Origin: Bidens hawaiensis | Taxonomy: Eukaryota; Streptophyta; Magnoliopsida; Asterales; Asteraceae | Length of the DNA: 64,000 nucleotides | Direction of reading: 5' to 3' | Assembly: GCA_021521415.1 (NCBI GenBank) | Contig: JAIQDT010007602.1 | Location: 1 to 64,000 of the forward strand | Part shown: positions 1 to 9,343 of the stretch, piece by piece | Position numbering within the stretch: position 1 is the first letter of the stretch | How the letters are laid out: every line of letters begins with the position of its first letter | The notes under the pieces: model-generated | What the model saw: only the letters and a program-made list of their open reading frames with translations | What the model was told of the DNA's origin: nothing | The model's database searches: none | Translations under genes and position numbers: made by a program

Positions 1-86
1 CATTGTATCCCTATATATAGTTGATTAATAATGCGTAATACCTTACATGGTTTTCATTATTTCATAACTTGTTCTTGGTTTCTTAG
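1..86 (+). other. Intron (3' part) of the membrane-protein gene
   Basis: T-rich sequence ending in TTCTTAG directly before the open frame that starts at 87. Further introns of the same gene are 382-1016 and 1142-1248. Confidence 0.6.
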
Positions 87-2106
87 GATTCTCCATCATC
101 TTCTCCGCCACCACCCGGTAAGACACCGGACCTACCTGCAGTTGAGGCACCAAAACCAAAGGATAAAACTGTTGCAAATGCTTCAGTTGTGGAATCTAAC
201 GGTTTAAATGATGCAAACACTGAAAAAGGTTCTGAAAGTTCTGGCGATAAGAAACTAGATCCAGGGAGAAGTCAAGATGGGAAAGTGTTGGAAACATTCG
301 CCAGCGAAAACTGCAAGACAAATTTGGTTTGCAATGATCAGGGAAAAACCATTATGGCATGTGCTCAAGATTTTGAAAATGGTAAAATCAGTGTCTCCTG
401 TTTTTGCTCATTTGAACTGTTTATACTGTTAACAATTGTTTTATGTTTATATTATATTTGTAGTAGCCATCAGGTTTAGAATGAGCATAGATAAATTGTT
501 GAAAGGTTGAACCTTGCTGTCTTATGATATGATATTAACCAATGCAACCATGAATCACGATATTACATATTAACAAGATGTTAGGAATGTCTTTCTTTTC
601 ACCTTTTTAGTAAGCTTACAAGATTCATGCTTGATTATATATTGTGCAAGACTTGTGATTTCAATTTTCAACACATGGTTCTTAGAAATGCTCTTGCATT
701 TACCTCGCTATTATATGTATTGGTTAGAAAAGGTTGATTTAGTCCAAATTTAAATGGGTTGGGCCGGGTTACCTGAAACTCTTCATGTCCAAATTTATTA
801 CTTTTTATTATAAAGTATTGCATTGCATATGCTTCTAGATCAGCTGTTTGCACAACTGACAACCCGTTTAACTTGTCTTCTTTTAGACCAATCTTTTTTA
901 TCTGACACAATACAGTTAAATGGGTCAATATTGCTGCATCTAATTGTGTATGTGTTACATTCTTTATTAGTTAATTATTTATATCCATTGAACTTTTCAG
1001 TTGAATATATTTGCAGGCTCCAATAACATAAAACTTATGGTGAAAAATGAACAAGATGTAGACTTGAAAGTGAATATAACATTTGGAACATCTAATGGTT
1101 ATTTGCAAACTTTTGAGCTACCTTCTCATGCGACTAAAAAGGTACGATAAGTTGCAGCTATCTTGATTCTTGAATCTCTTTTTCTTTTTTTTTTTAATCT
1201 AGAAAGCATTAATAACCTAAATCTTGTTTATCACTATGCATGTTATAGGTTAATATTACATTTTCTGGAGAAAAAAGCAACAAAGTTATTCTAAATGCTG
1301 GAAATGGAGATTGTGAGCTCCAGATTAGTCAACCTTCTCCAGTCAACAACCCTCCAAAACCTAAGGATTCTGAAAATACTCCGAACGTTAAAGATGTCAA
1401 TAACGCTGCAAACAGCACAACAAAGCCCAAAGATGTCAATAACTCTACAGACAGCCCAACAAAGGCCAAAGACAAAAAGGAGCCTGCAAAGTCAAATGCC
1501 GACGCCCCTCCAAGTTCGACAGAAGTCAACACCCCTCCGAAGTCACAAGAAGTCAACACCCCTCCAAAGTCACAAGAAGCCAACCCCCCTCCAAAGTCAC
1601 AAGACGTCGATGGCGGGTCAAAGTCGAAAGACGACGATGACCAGTCAAAGTCAGAAGAAATTGACGACTCTACAAAGTCAAACTCAAAAGATGTCGATGA
1701 TGGATCAAAGTCTACAACAAATGTCAACACTCCCGTATCTAAAAACAACTTTCTTGACCAGTTGACTTTCTATTCAAAGCAAGTAACACCAATACACGGG
1801 GCTTATGCAGCTTTTCTTGTAGCCCTAGTGATCGGTGGTTCGTGGGTTTTATGCAGCTTTATAAAAAGAAGAACCAATGGTGGGGTCCGGTACCAGGAGC
1901 TCGAGATGGGACCCACAGAATCCTCAAATGCAGTTGACGTGGAAATTGCAGAAGGGTGGGAACAAGATTGGGACGATGATGATTGGGATGAAGATAAAGC
2001 TATAAGGTCACCGGGTGGTAATAATCATTCTAAAACTATCTCGTCAAACGGGCTTACTTCACGCGCCACAAAGAAAGACAGTTGGGATGCCGATTGGGAT
2101 GATTAG
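87..2106 (+). CDS. C-terminal part of a single-pass membrane protein with acidic Trp-Asp tail (three exons seen, 5' end outside window)
   Basis: I read join(<87..381, 1017..1141, 1249..2106). Acceptors ...TTCTTAG/, ...TTTGCAG/ and ...TTATAG/ and donors /GGTAAAA-type and /GTACG keep one frame throughout (phases 1 and 0), ending in TAG at 2104-2106. The 189-base start seen by a naive ORF scan is a GTG inside exon 1, not a start codon. Order of the protein part: Pro/Ser-rich stretch, a short beta-type domain (exon 2 and start of exon 3), a low-complexity stalk of PPKSQEVNT/PPKSQEAN-like repeats (about 1410-1750), one membrane helix (about 1795-1863, followed by KRR), then a cytoplasmic tail rich in WD/DD ending DADWDD. 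This resembles plant proteins annotated with DUF7356; the name is from memory and not checked. Function unknown. The polarity (stalk outside, acidic tail inside) is inferred from the KRR stop-transfer. Confidence 0.75.
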
Positions 2107-2384
2107 TTATGAAAAATAAGAATAGATACAGACGATACGATGATTATGGTGTATGATAGAAGTTTTGTTTTCAGTTTTGATTCTGTTACATGTTATGAAT
2201 TATGAAAGTTTTGTTGGTTGTAATTTGATTTGATTTTATTTTTCACACAAGTTATTGATTACAAGATATGTCCCTAAATAATAAAAAGGTTATGCTTTTA
2301 TGTTTAATTTTAGCATTTTGTTTTTTCTTTAATAACCATGGTAGATGATGAACCCATATATCATTAATAGTGTGCTGAAAGACG
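2107..2384. other. 3' flank of the membrane-protein gene
   Basis: AT-rich downstream sequence with AATAAT/AATAAA-like signals near 2276-2285. No other feature seen. Confidence 0.4.
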
Positions 2385-2490
2385 GTTGTTTTTTGGGTTT
2401 GCTATCCAAAAGAGGGGGGGGGGGGGGGGGTTCTAGCACAGTTTGTTGCCCGCTTACCTGCCTGTCTCTTCATTATAAATCGTTTGGATG
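2385..2490 (+). repeat. Terminal fragment of the repeat family also present at 53.4-54.5 kb, with poly-G tract
   Basis: The phrase around TGGGTTTGCTAT, CAAAAG, a G-run, TTGTTG, CCG and TTAC, then GTTTGGAT recurs in the same order at about 54,420-54,515. Here the G-run is expanded to about 17 bases (from 2416). It is a short dead fragment of the repeat-encoded ORF described at 53.4-54.4 kb. Confidence 0.55.
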
Positions 2491-2570
2491 TTTTTTAATA
2501 TAAAACATTATGTAAAAAAAAATAATATGAAGCTAGAAGGGTTTTCACTTGTATGGTTGTGTGTGCGCGC

Positions 2571-2615
<45 letters not shown>
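2571..2615. repeat. (CT)n(AT)n microsatellite
   Basis: About nine CT units run directly into about thirteen AT units. This is the left edge of a series of TA-flanked insertions. Confidence 0.9.
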
Positions 2616-3049
2616 GGATTAGGAGGATTATATTAGAACTTTTTAAGAATTGAGAACCATGAGAATCATTTTGTATCACAAAAAACTCAAAAATAAAAAA
2701 AAAATCATAAAACAAAAAAAACACACAAAAAAAAGTAAAAAAACCAAAATTCATATTTATCATCCCGGTTTCATAAAAAAATCTCGGTTTAGCTAAATTA
2801 TACATATATGTATAATATGTACACACATATTTTTTATACATATATGTATAATTTAAGGTAAATGATAATGTACATATGTGTACATTGCGTAACTAGAGAT
2901 AAATGAAATTATACAAATGTGTATAGGGATAATACGAATAATTTTTTTATGAAACCGGAATGAAATATAATAATTTTGGTTTTTTTTAGTGGTCCAAAAT
3001 GATTCTCAAGGTTCTCAATTTGTCAATGGTTCTCTTAGGATCCTTACCC
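2616..3049. mobile_element. TA-flanked MITE-like element A
   Basis: Noncoding, begins AGGATTAGG after (TA)n and ends GGATCCTTACCCT before (TA)n. Full of ACATATATGT-type small palindromes and A/T runs. An inverted, longer copy lies at 3781-4494. No transposase ORF. Confidence 0.6.
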
Positions 3050-3070
3050 TATATATATATATAATATATA

Positions 3071-3369
3071 GGGGAGATTTCAAATAAAAACCCCTTTGAG
3101 TTTTAAGAACTCGAAAGAACTCAATGTAACGATTTTTTTTCGAATTTTTTTTACACATGCGTAATATATGTAAGTTACATACACGTAAAAAAATTACAGA
3201 ATTTTTTACGCACCGAGTCGACTTTTTATACATGTGTAACGGACGTAAAAGTTGGTGTAACCACTTACATATTTATTCTCTCTCATACTTTGACTTTTGG
3301 GCCAGATTTAATCTCAACCACATATTCCAATCCATTTAATTAAATGTGTGGCCAAGAATTGAGTTCTTA
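3071..3369. mobile_element. TA-flanked MITE-like element C (left arm)
   Basis: Begins GGGGAGATTTCAAATAAAAA after (TA)n and ends at GAGTTCTTAA before (TA)n. It is nearly identical to the reverse complement of about 3455-3749. Confidence 0.6.
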
Positions 3370-3381
3370 ATATATATATAG

Positions 3382-3747
3382 GGGAGGGATATTTTGAGAA
3401 CCATGTTGAGTTGTTCTTATTTTGTGAACCATGTTGAGTTGTAAGAACTTAAGAACTCAATTCTTGGCCACACATTTAATTAAATGGATTGGAATATGTG
3501 GTTGAGATTAAATCTGGCAAAAAAGTCAAAGTAGGAGAGAGAATAAAGATGTAAGTGGTTACACTAACTTTTACGTCCGTTACACATGTATAAAAAGTCG
3601 ACTCGGTGCGTAAAAAATTCTGTAATTTTTTTACGTGTATGTAACTTACATATATTACGCATGTGTAAAAAAAAATTCGAAAAAAAAATTGTTACACTGA
3701 GTTCTTTCAAGTTGTTAAAACTCAAAGGGGTTTTTATTTGAAATCTC

Positions 3748-3749
<2 letters not shown>
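3382..3749. mobile_element. TA-flanked MITE-like element C' (inverted copy of C)
   Basis: After a short GAACCATGTTGAGTTGT direct duplication (about 3401-3442) the sequence is the inverted copy of 3071-3369, down to the closing GAAATCTCCC before a ~30-bp (TA)n. Confidence 0.6.
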
Positions 3750-3780
<31 letters not shown>

Positions 3781-3783
<3 letters not shown>

Positions 3784-4494
3784 TAAGGATCCTAAGAGAA
3801 CCATTGGCAAATTGAGAACCTTGAGAACCATTTTGGACCACTAAAAAAACCACTAAAAAATATTTAAAAAATTATAAAACAAAAAAAAAACGAAAATTTT
3901 AAAAAAGTAAAAACCAAAATTCTTATATTTCATTCCGGTTTCATTAAAAAACCAATTTTTTTCCTTTTTAATTCGTATTATACCTATACACATATGTATA
4001 CTTTCATTTAATCTCTAGTTACGTAATGTACACATATTTACATTATCATTTATCATAAATTATACATATGTGTATATAAAAAACATGTGTGTACATATTA
4101 TACATATATGTATAGTAAAAAAACCAATTTTTTTTCTTTTTAATTCGTATTATACCTATACACATATGTATACTTTTATTTAATCTCTAATTATGTAATA
4201 TTCACATATGTACATTATCATTTATCTTAAATTATACATATGTGTATAGGAAAAAAACATGTGTGTAGATATATGTAAATATTATACATATATGTAGAAT
4301 TTAGCTAAACCAAGATTTTTTTTTTACGTTTTTTTTTAAAAACGGGATGATAAATAAGAACTTTGGTTTTTTTACTTTTTTTATTTTTGTGTTTTTTTTG
4401 TTTTATGATTTTTTTTATTTTTGGGTTTTTTTGTGGTTCAAAATGGTTCTCATAGTTCTCAATTCCCAAAAAGTTCTCACATGATCTTGATCCT
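3781..4494. mobile_element. TA-flanked MITE-like element B (inverted, longer copy of A)
   Basis: Starts GGTAAGGATCC and ends TTGATCCT between (TA)n tracts. It is the inverted counterpart of 2616-3049, enlarged by an internal direct duplication of about 150 bases (compare 3950-4110 with 4125-4280). Confidence 0.6.
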
Positions 4495-4508
4495 ATATAT
4501 ATATATAT

Positions 4509-5817
4509 GGGGATGGATCTTGCGAGAAGTTATATTATAGCGAAAAGTACGAGAAATAAATTTGGGCCATTGATATGTTTGATCTATGGTTCATAATCAT
4601 AGTGGCATTCTTGTAATAAATATGGAATCATTTATAAGACATTTATTAGAAAATGGGTACTTTGGTCTTATTCTACCATAACAAATGTTTACAATTAATT
4701 AATTTTTTAAACATTTGCTAATAAATCATTTAATAATTAATACTAACATAATATTCATATCCGAATTCAATACCAAGGTTTGACTTCACTTGTTTTTCTT
4801 TTGTTTCAAATAGACAAATATTAAAATACATCAGGATATTACTTCAATTTGTTGTTTTTTCTTTTTTGTTTTCATTTGTTTCAAATCATAAATAATGTGA
4901 TTCATGAAATTATTTTACAAACTACTTTACACAAATAATATTGTGTAAATTCATATATGTACTGCGTAGGTGATATCACGAATGTGCATATGAAATTTTT
5001 ACAAATGTAGGTTATTAGCATGATCTGTTATTTATTATATGTAGTTTCATGTAAAAAATAAAAAAAAATATTTTGTAGTGTGTAGGTTCATATATGTACT
5101 GTGTAGGTGGTATATCGAATTGTGTATGTATAAATTATATCTTGTGTATGTTCATATATGTACTGTGTAGCTGGAATTTTGAATTGTGTATGTGTATATT
5201 TTATCGTGTGTAGGTCCATAAATATACCATGTACCCGGTATTTCGAATTGTGTATATGTAAATTTTATCGTATGTAGTTATGTAAGTTCATGTATGTACT
5301 GTGTAGGTGGTATTTCTAATTTTGTATGTGTAAATTTTATCGTATGTAGGTTCATATATATAAACATGGAGGTGGCATTTCGAATTGTATATGTAAATTT
5401 TATCGTGTGTATGATCATTTATGTACTGTGTATGTGATTTTATAAAGTTGAAAATCTTCCTAAATTTGGTTAAGTTTGAAAAATTAAAATGAACGAATTA
5501 ATTAGAAATTAAAAATACAAAAAAAGGATCAATTTTAAAGAAAAAATAGTTTGTAACTTAGTTATATTTATTGATAAAATGGAATTATGAAGATCGATTA
5601 TTTTATGGTAAATAAAACCAGTTATATTATAAATTAAATTAAAAAAAGATATGTAACTTATCCCACACATAAGTTACTTGCCATATATTAAAAAAAAAAC
5701 TTTTTACTAAGATGCCCCTCCTATTAAAATAAATCATAAATAAAAGAAAAATTATGATTGGTTGTAATTACTTCTCGCACTTCTCACACTAAGAAATACT
5801 TCTGAAATAAACCTAAT

Positions 5818-5818
<1 letters not shown>
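4509..5818. mobile_element. TA-flanked foldback/MITE-like element with internal tandem repeats
   Basis: It lies between (TA)n tracts. The left end has GGATCTTGCGAGAAGT; the right end has ACTTCTCGCACTTCTCAC and closes with AAACCTAATCCT, so the ends are inverted copies in part (GCGAGAAGT). No coding capacity. The interior holds a ~62-66-bp tandem repeat. Confidence 0.5.
4945..5440. repeat. Degenerate tandem repeat, unit about 62-66 bp
   Basis: Recurring phrase TTCATATATGTACTGTGTAG, then GGTATTTCGAATTGTGTATG, then TAAATTTTATCG, seen about seven times (near 4950, 5087, 5151, 5213, 5285, 5350 and 5415). Confidence 0.7.

Positions 5819-5868
<50 letters not shown>
5819..5868. repeat. (TA)n microsatellite at left edge of the pararetrovirus
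   Basis: About 24 AT units directly abut the viral sequence. Confidence 0.9.
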
Positions 5869-5872
<4 letters not shown>

Positions 5873-5946
5873 GAGTAGACCTGGATAAATAAGTTTTACA
5901 AAGCCATAGACCGTCAATAAGTTTACCATTATTTTACAAAATAATA
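5869..5946. repeat. Direct repeat, left copy (pararetrovirus end)
   Basis: About 78 bases starting AACAGAGTAGACCTGG are repeated, essentially identical, at 13,720-13,797. Confidence 0.85.
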
Positions 5947-5977
5947 AACCGTCAAGTTGGTATGTAAGGAATGAAAA

Positions 5978-6041
5978 GGCGTCCGAAAAACAAATTAAAC
6001 ATACGGACAAAGTTTCCTTATATACTAACTGCCAGTCTATA
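5978..6041 (+). repeat. Inverted repeat, left copy (pararetrovirus end)
   Basis: GGCGTCC...GCCAGTCTAT here is the inverted copy of 13,795-13,857, with only a few differences. Confidence 0.8.
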
Positions 6042-6364
6042 ATTTTAACTTAGCCAGTAAATTGCTTTAACCTTTACTTAATTATTACTTAGATAATTTT
6101 AGAACCATTTCTTAAAGGGGTGTTATTATGCCACGATTCAATACTTTAAGGGCTTAGCCCATCATATAGTTTATAAATTTGTAATGCAAATATAATAGAA
6201 TCAAAACTTCTTACTTGAATAAGAATGACAGACTAGTAACACTCCAATAGTAAGACTTCAAAGCTTGAAGTTTTTATTAATTTGCTGGATATTATACAAG
6301 AGTACTGAAAGGAAAGAATAGAGGTGCTAAAACTTAGCGTGCCTCTATCTAAAATCTAACTCCC

Positions 6365-6377
6365 CTTTTATAGGGAA
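6365..6377 (-). promoter_or_regulatory. Probable caulimovirid promoter TATA box
   Basis: On the minus strand CCCTATAAAAGGGG lies downstream of the last viral ORF, in the place of the pregenomic-RNA promoter in this family. Transcription would run to lower coordinates, out of the insertion. An AATAAA-like motif follows about 90 bases on (near 6270-6280). Confidence 0.5.
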
Positions 6378-6594
6378 AACACACGGGAAAAGTACAAAAT
6401 AAATAAATTAAAATTTTAAAAGTTATAGAAAAGTAAAGATGCTCTATAAGAGTAGGGCCATTTAAATTGGCATCCAAAGTCTCCATTATGGTGCTATGTC
6501 GGAGAATCTTATCATGATTTATAGGCTATCTCCTTTTGTCAGAGCTTTATCAGAGCACTTAGAGATTCCCATTATGAACAGGGAATAAGCTTTA

Positions 6595-7497
6595 TTAATT
6601 TTGGACCTTTTCTTTTTCTTTGTCGGATTTGCTTTGGGAAGATTCCCCTGGTTGGTCTATGAATTCTTCTTGGAGTTTTCTTAGATATTTCTCCAAGTCT
6701 GCATCTAGGCATGTGATGTCTTCTATTTCTTGTGCCTCTCCTGCTAAACAAGAAAACTCATTATAATCTCCCTGACTATTAGACGAAATGGACATGGCCT
6801 TTGAGGAATCGGTTGTAGAAAAATGTTTCTTTAATTCCCTTTTCATTTCTTCTATATAAGACTTGATAATTTCAGCCTTTGAAACTTCTTGTTTTCCTTC
6901 TATTAACTTTTTCGAAATCTGTTCGAATGGACTGTTGATTTCCTTTTGTTGTCTTTTTACCATCTGGGTTTTATAATATTCTATTCTTGAGGTGATTATA
7001 TCCACCGTATCCTGGCCTTCAATCTTGTTGGTAGACATATTTATCCTGGTCATTTTTGTCCAGAACTTGGTATAACAAGTTCTTTTAAGGCATGGGAAAT
7101 TATCCCTTAGGGTATACCCTGTGGTCGGCTTTCATTTCCAAATCCATGGAATTGAAAATTCTATAAAAAAGTATATTGAGGCTATTCCCTCAAACCATAA
7201 ATTATTATTTTTTGCTTCTATAAGATTGGGTGATACTTTTACCCATTCCAAATATAACTCTTTAAATGGTTCAGGAAGAATCTGGACTGTTGGTCCATAT
7301 AGAATGAACCATTTTTGGAACCAACAAGGTATACCTTGTTTGAAGATATTATCACTGACTTTTATAAACCATGAATGTTTTCTTTTTGGATTCTCATAAA
7401 ACAAACATTTCTCGAATCCATGGATATAATCCCAATAGTTATATTTATAAGTTTGCCTGTCAGTTGTTTCGGGATATATGAATTCCCTTTCTTTTAG
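6595..7497 (-). pseudogene. Caulimovirid downstream ORF, C-terminal half, with premature TGA
   Basis: One minus-strand frame runs from about 7497 to 6595 and is cut by an in-frame TGA at 7134-7132. The first part is rich in Trp and aromatic residues (WFQKW, PWIWK). The second part is Lys/Glu-rich, probably coiled coil, ending KEKEKVQN. It follows the 7503-8105 frame after a frameshift in an A4-G5 run, so both were probably one protein. Function not recognised: the position after RNase H is that of the extra ORF of some caulimovirids. Confidence 0.55.
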
Positions 7498-7502
7498 GGT
7501 AC

Positions 7503-8105
7503 TTAACCCCCATTTTGAGGAGGTATAATTGTTTTTATAAAAACTTTACTAAAATTATACATATTTCTTTCTCTCTCTCTGGGATAAAAGTGTCTTATTT
7601 CTGCAGTTTCTGTAAGTCGCAGAATATTTTCATAATATTGCCGTGTTTTATAAGACGGCGCTTCATATGAAGCTGGTTCTATATATTTTTGCATAAGTAT
7701 CCAAGGATCATCAAAAGATTCGATATCTTCTTGATTTAGAAGGATTATTTTCTTTTGTCTCTCGGTTATGAACCATGAATCTTCTTCATCATTGTCTTGA
7801 GTAACATATGCATAAGTAGGAGCTTTTGAAGCTTCCTCTTCTTTCTGGGCCTGTATCATGGCCCTAATCTTTTCATATAACGGATCATTCGGGTCAATTT
7901 GAATTTCTGTATCATTTGTGTTGTTATTAACAACATTTGAACTGAAGGCAGCATTTGAGCTAGAAGCAATGTTTGAGGCTATAAGCCTCCTGGTTCCCAT
8001 TTGGGCTAGGACTATTTCCTGCCTGTTATTAATACTGAGTCCTCTACCTCTTCCTCTATTAGGAGAGCCTCTTCCTCTTCCTCGAGGAATCATTCCTGAA
8101 AACAC
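7503..8105 (-). pseudogene. Caulimovirid downstream ORF, N-terminal half (RGRGRG-rich)
   Basis: 200 codons on the minus strand. The start is Arg/Gly-rich (RGRGRGSPNRGRGRG), suggesting nucleic-acid binding; a Ser/Asn-rich linker and an acidic region follow. The frame is lost at 7503 in a homopolymer run. A splice-acceptor-like TTTTGTGTTTTCAG lies just upstream (minus strand, about 8099-8112). Exact function unknown. Confidence 0.5.
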
Positions 8106-8109
8106 AAAA

Positions 8110-8349
8110 TTAAGCCGAAGAGATTATTTTCTCCTTTTCTTTTAGGATTTTTATCCTTTCTCTAGCATTATAAATTGTATTATAATAAAATCTGATCCTT
8201 CTTAGTCTATCATATGGATGAACAGTGAAATCAAGCAGTATATCATGGATTCTACGCATTTGATCTCTTATAATTAGATTATGAAGGTTTATATCCTGCT
8301 CTATATTATTAAATGAAATCTTTAAAGGACCTTTAATTTTTCTTCTCAT
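8110..8349 (-). CDS. Small caulimovirid ORF overlapping the end of RNase H
   Basis: 79 codons, basic, begins inside the last codons of the RNase H frame (overlap of 17 bases). This is the kind of ORF overlap used by caulimovirids. It may be the true start of the downstream ORF. Not recognised by sequence. Confidence 0.35.
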   Translation of the reverse strand: MRRKIKGPLKISFNNIEQDINLHNLIIRDQMRRIHDILLDFTVHPYDRLRRIRFYYNTIYNARERIKILKEKEKIISSA

Positions 8350-9343
8350 TTATGTATTCCCTGGAAAGAAAATCAGGAAGACTGTTGTCAGTTCCTTTTT
8401 TATATAATATTTCAAAGTCAAAAGGGGCTAACTGTGACTGCCATCTTGCAAACATTTGTTTAGAAACATCATGCTTAAAATCCTTTTTAAACGTGAATCT
8501 AGCCGCTTGGCAGTCGGTTTTTATTATAAATTTTTTGTTATATAAATCATCCTGGAATTTTAGAACACACTTTAATATTGCTAAAATCTCTTTAGCTATG
8601 GTAGCATAATTCTTTTGGCCATCAGACCACTTTCCTGAATAGAATCGGACAAGATATTCTTGTTTGGTTTGAGGAGAAATTTGTTTTAGTATTCCTCCAA
8701 AACCTATGTCTGAAGCATCTGTCTCTACAATTTTATCCAAATTTGGGTTAGCAATGGTTAAGCACGGAAGATTAGAGACCTTTTGTTTTATCTTCATTAC
8801 TGCTTTTGTATGATTTTCGTCCCAAGGCTTAGGATTCTTTTTTAACCTATCATATAATATAGACGAATCTTTAGCTAAGTCTTTATAGTATGGGGCGATA
8901 TAATTCAAACTCCCTAGAAATCTTTGCAATTGGGTTTTATCAATAATTTTATCAGGGAATTTATTTGCAAATTCTATACTCCTACTGATAGGGACTATTT
9001 TCCCCTTTTCAATTATATGTCCCAAGAACCTAACATTTGTTTGAAATAGCACCATTTTTTGACTAGAAATAACTAGTCCGTTTTTTTATTATAATAGTTT
9101 TAAACAAATTTAAATGTTTAAAATGAGTCTCAATATCTTTTGAAAATACTAATATATCATCTATGTAGACAATTATAAAATTTGAAAATGGAATGAATAT
9201 ATCACTCATAATTTTTTGAAATTCTGAAGGGGCATTTTTAAGCCCAAAAGGCATAACGTTCCATTCATACTGGCCAAAAGGGACGTTAAAAGCTGTCTTA
9301 TATCTATCCTTTTGGTCAATCTGGATTTGCCAATACCCAGATT
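8333..9343 (-). pseudogene. Caulimovirid reverse transcriptase/RNase H, frameshifted part
   Basis: Continues the polyprotein in two other frames. 9254-9063 holds the RT core with the YIDD catalytic box (near 9150-9175). 9055-8333 holds the RT thumb/connection (FLGHII) and RNase H (ETDAS; then the TD and DFLSRE regions). Frame breaks lie near 9350 (single-base change) and at the A7 run near 9085. Catalytic motifs are still readable, but the protein cannot be made from one frame. Confidence 0.85.

Larger units (their letters stand above)
2616..4494. repeat. ~1.9 kb imperfect palindrome (A-C / C'-B)
   Basis: The block A-(TA)n-C on the left is mirrored as C'-(TA)n-B on the right, with its centre near 3390. 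A transcript through it could fold into a long hairpin. Confidence 0.7.

Noticed and set aside
1295..1765. Long open frames on both strands across 1295-1765
   Set aside because: They are shadows of the repeat-coding stalk of the membrane-protein gene; the exon model in the third frame explains the region with splice sites.
2416..2430. Poly-G tracts here and at 40,541-40,566 as G-quadruplex elements
   Set aside because: Long pure G runs are prone to sequencing and assembly error; no functional context.
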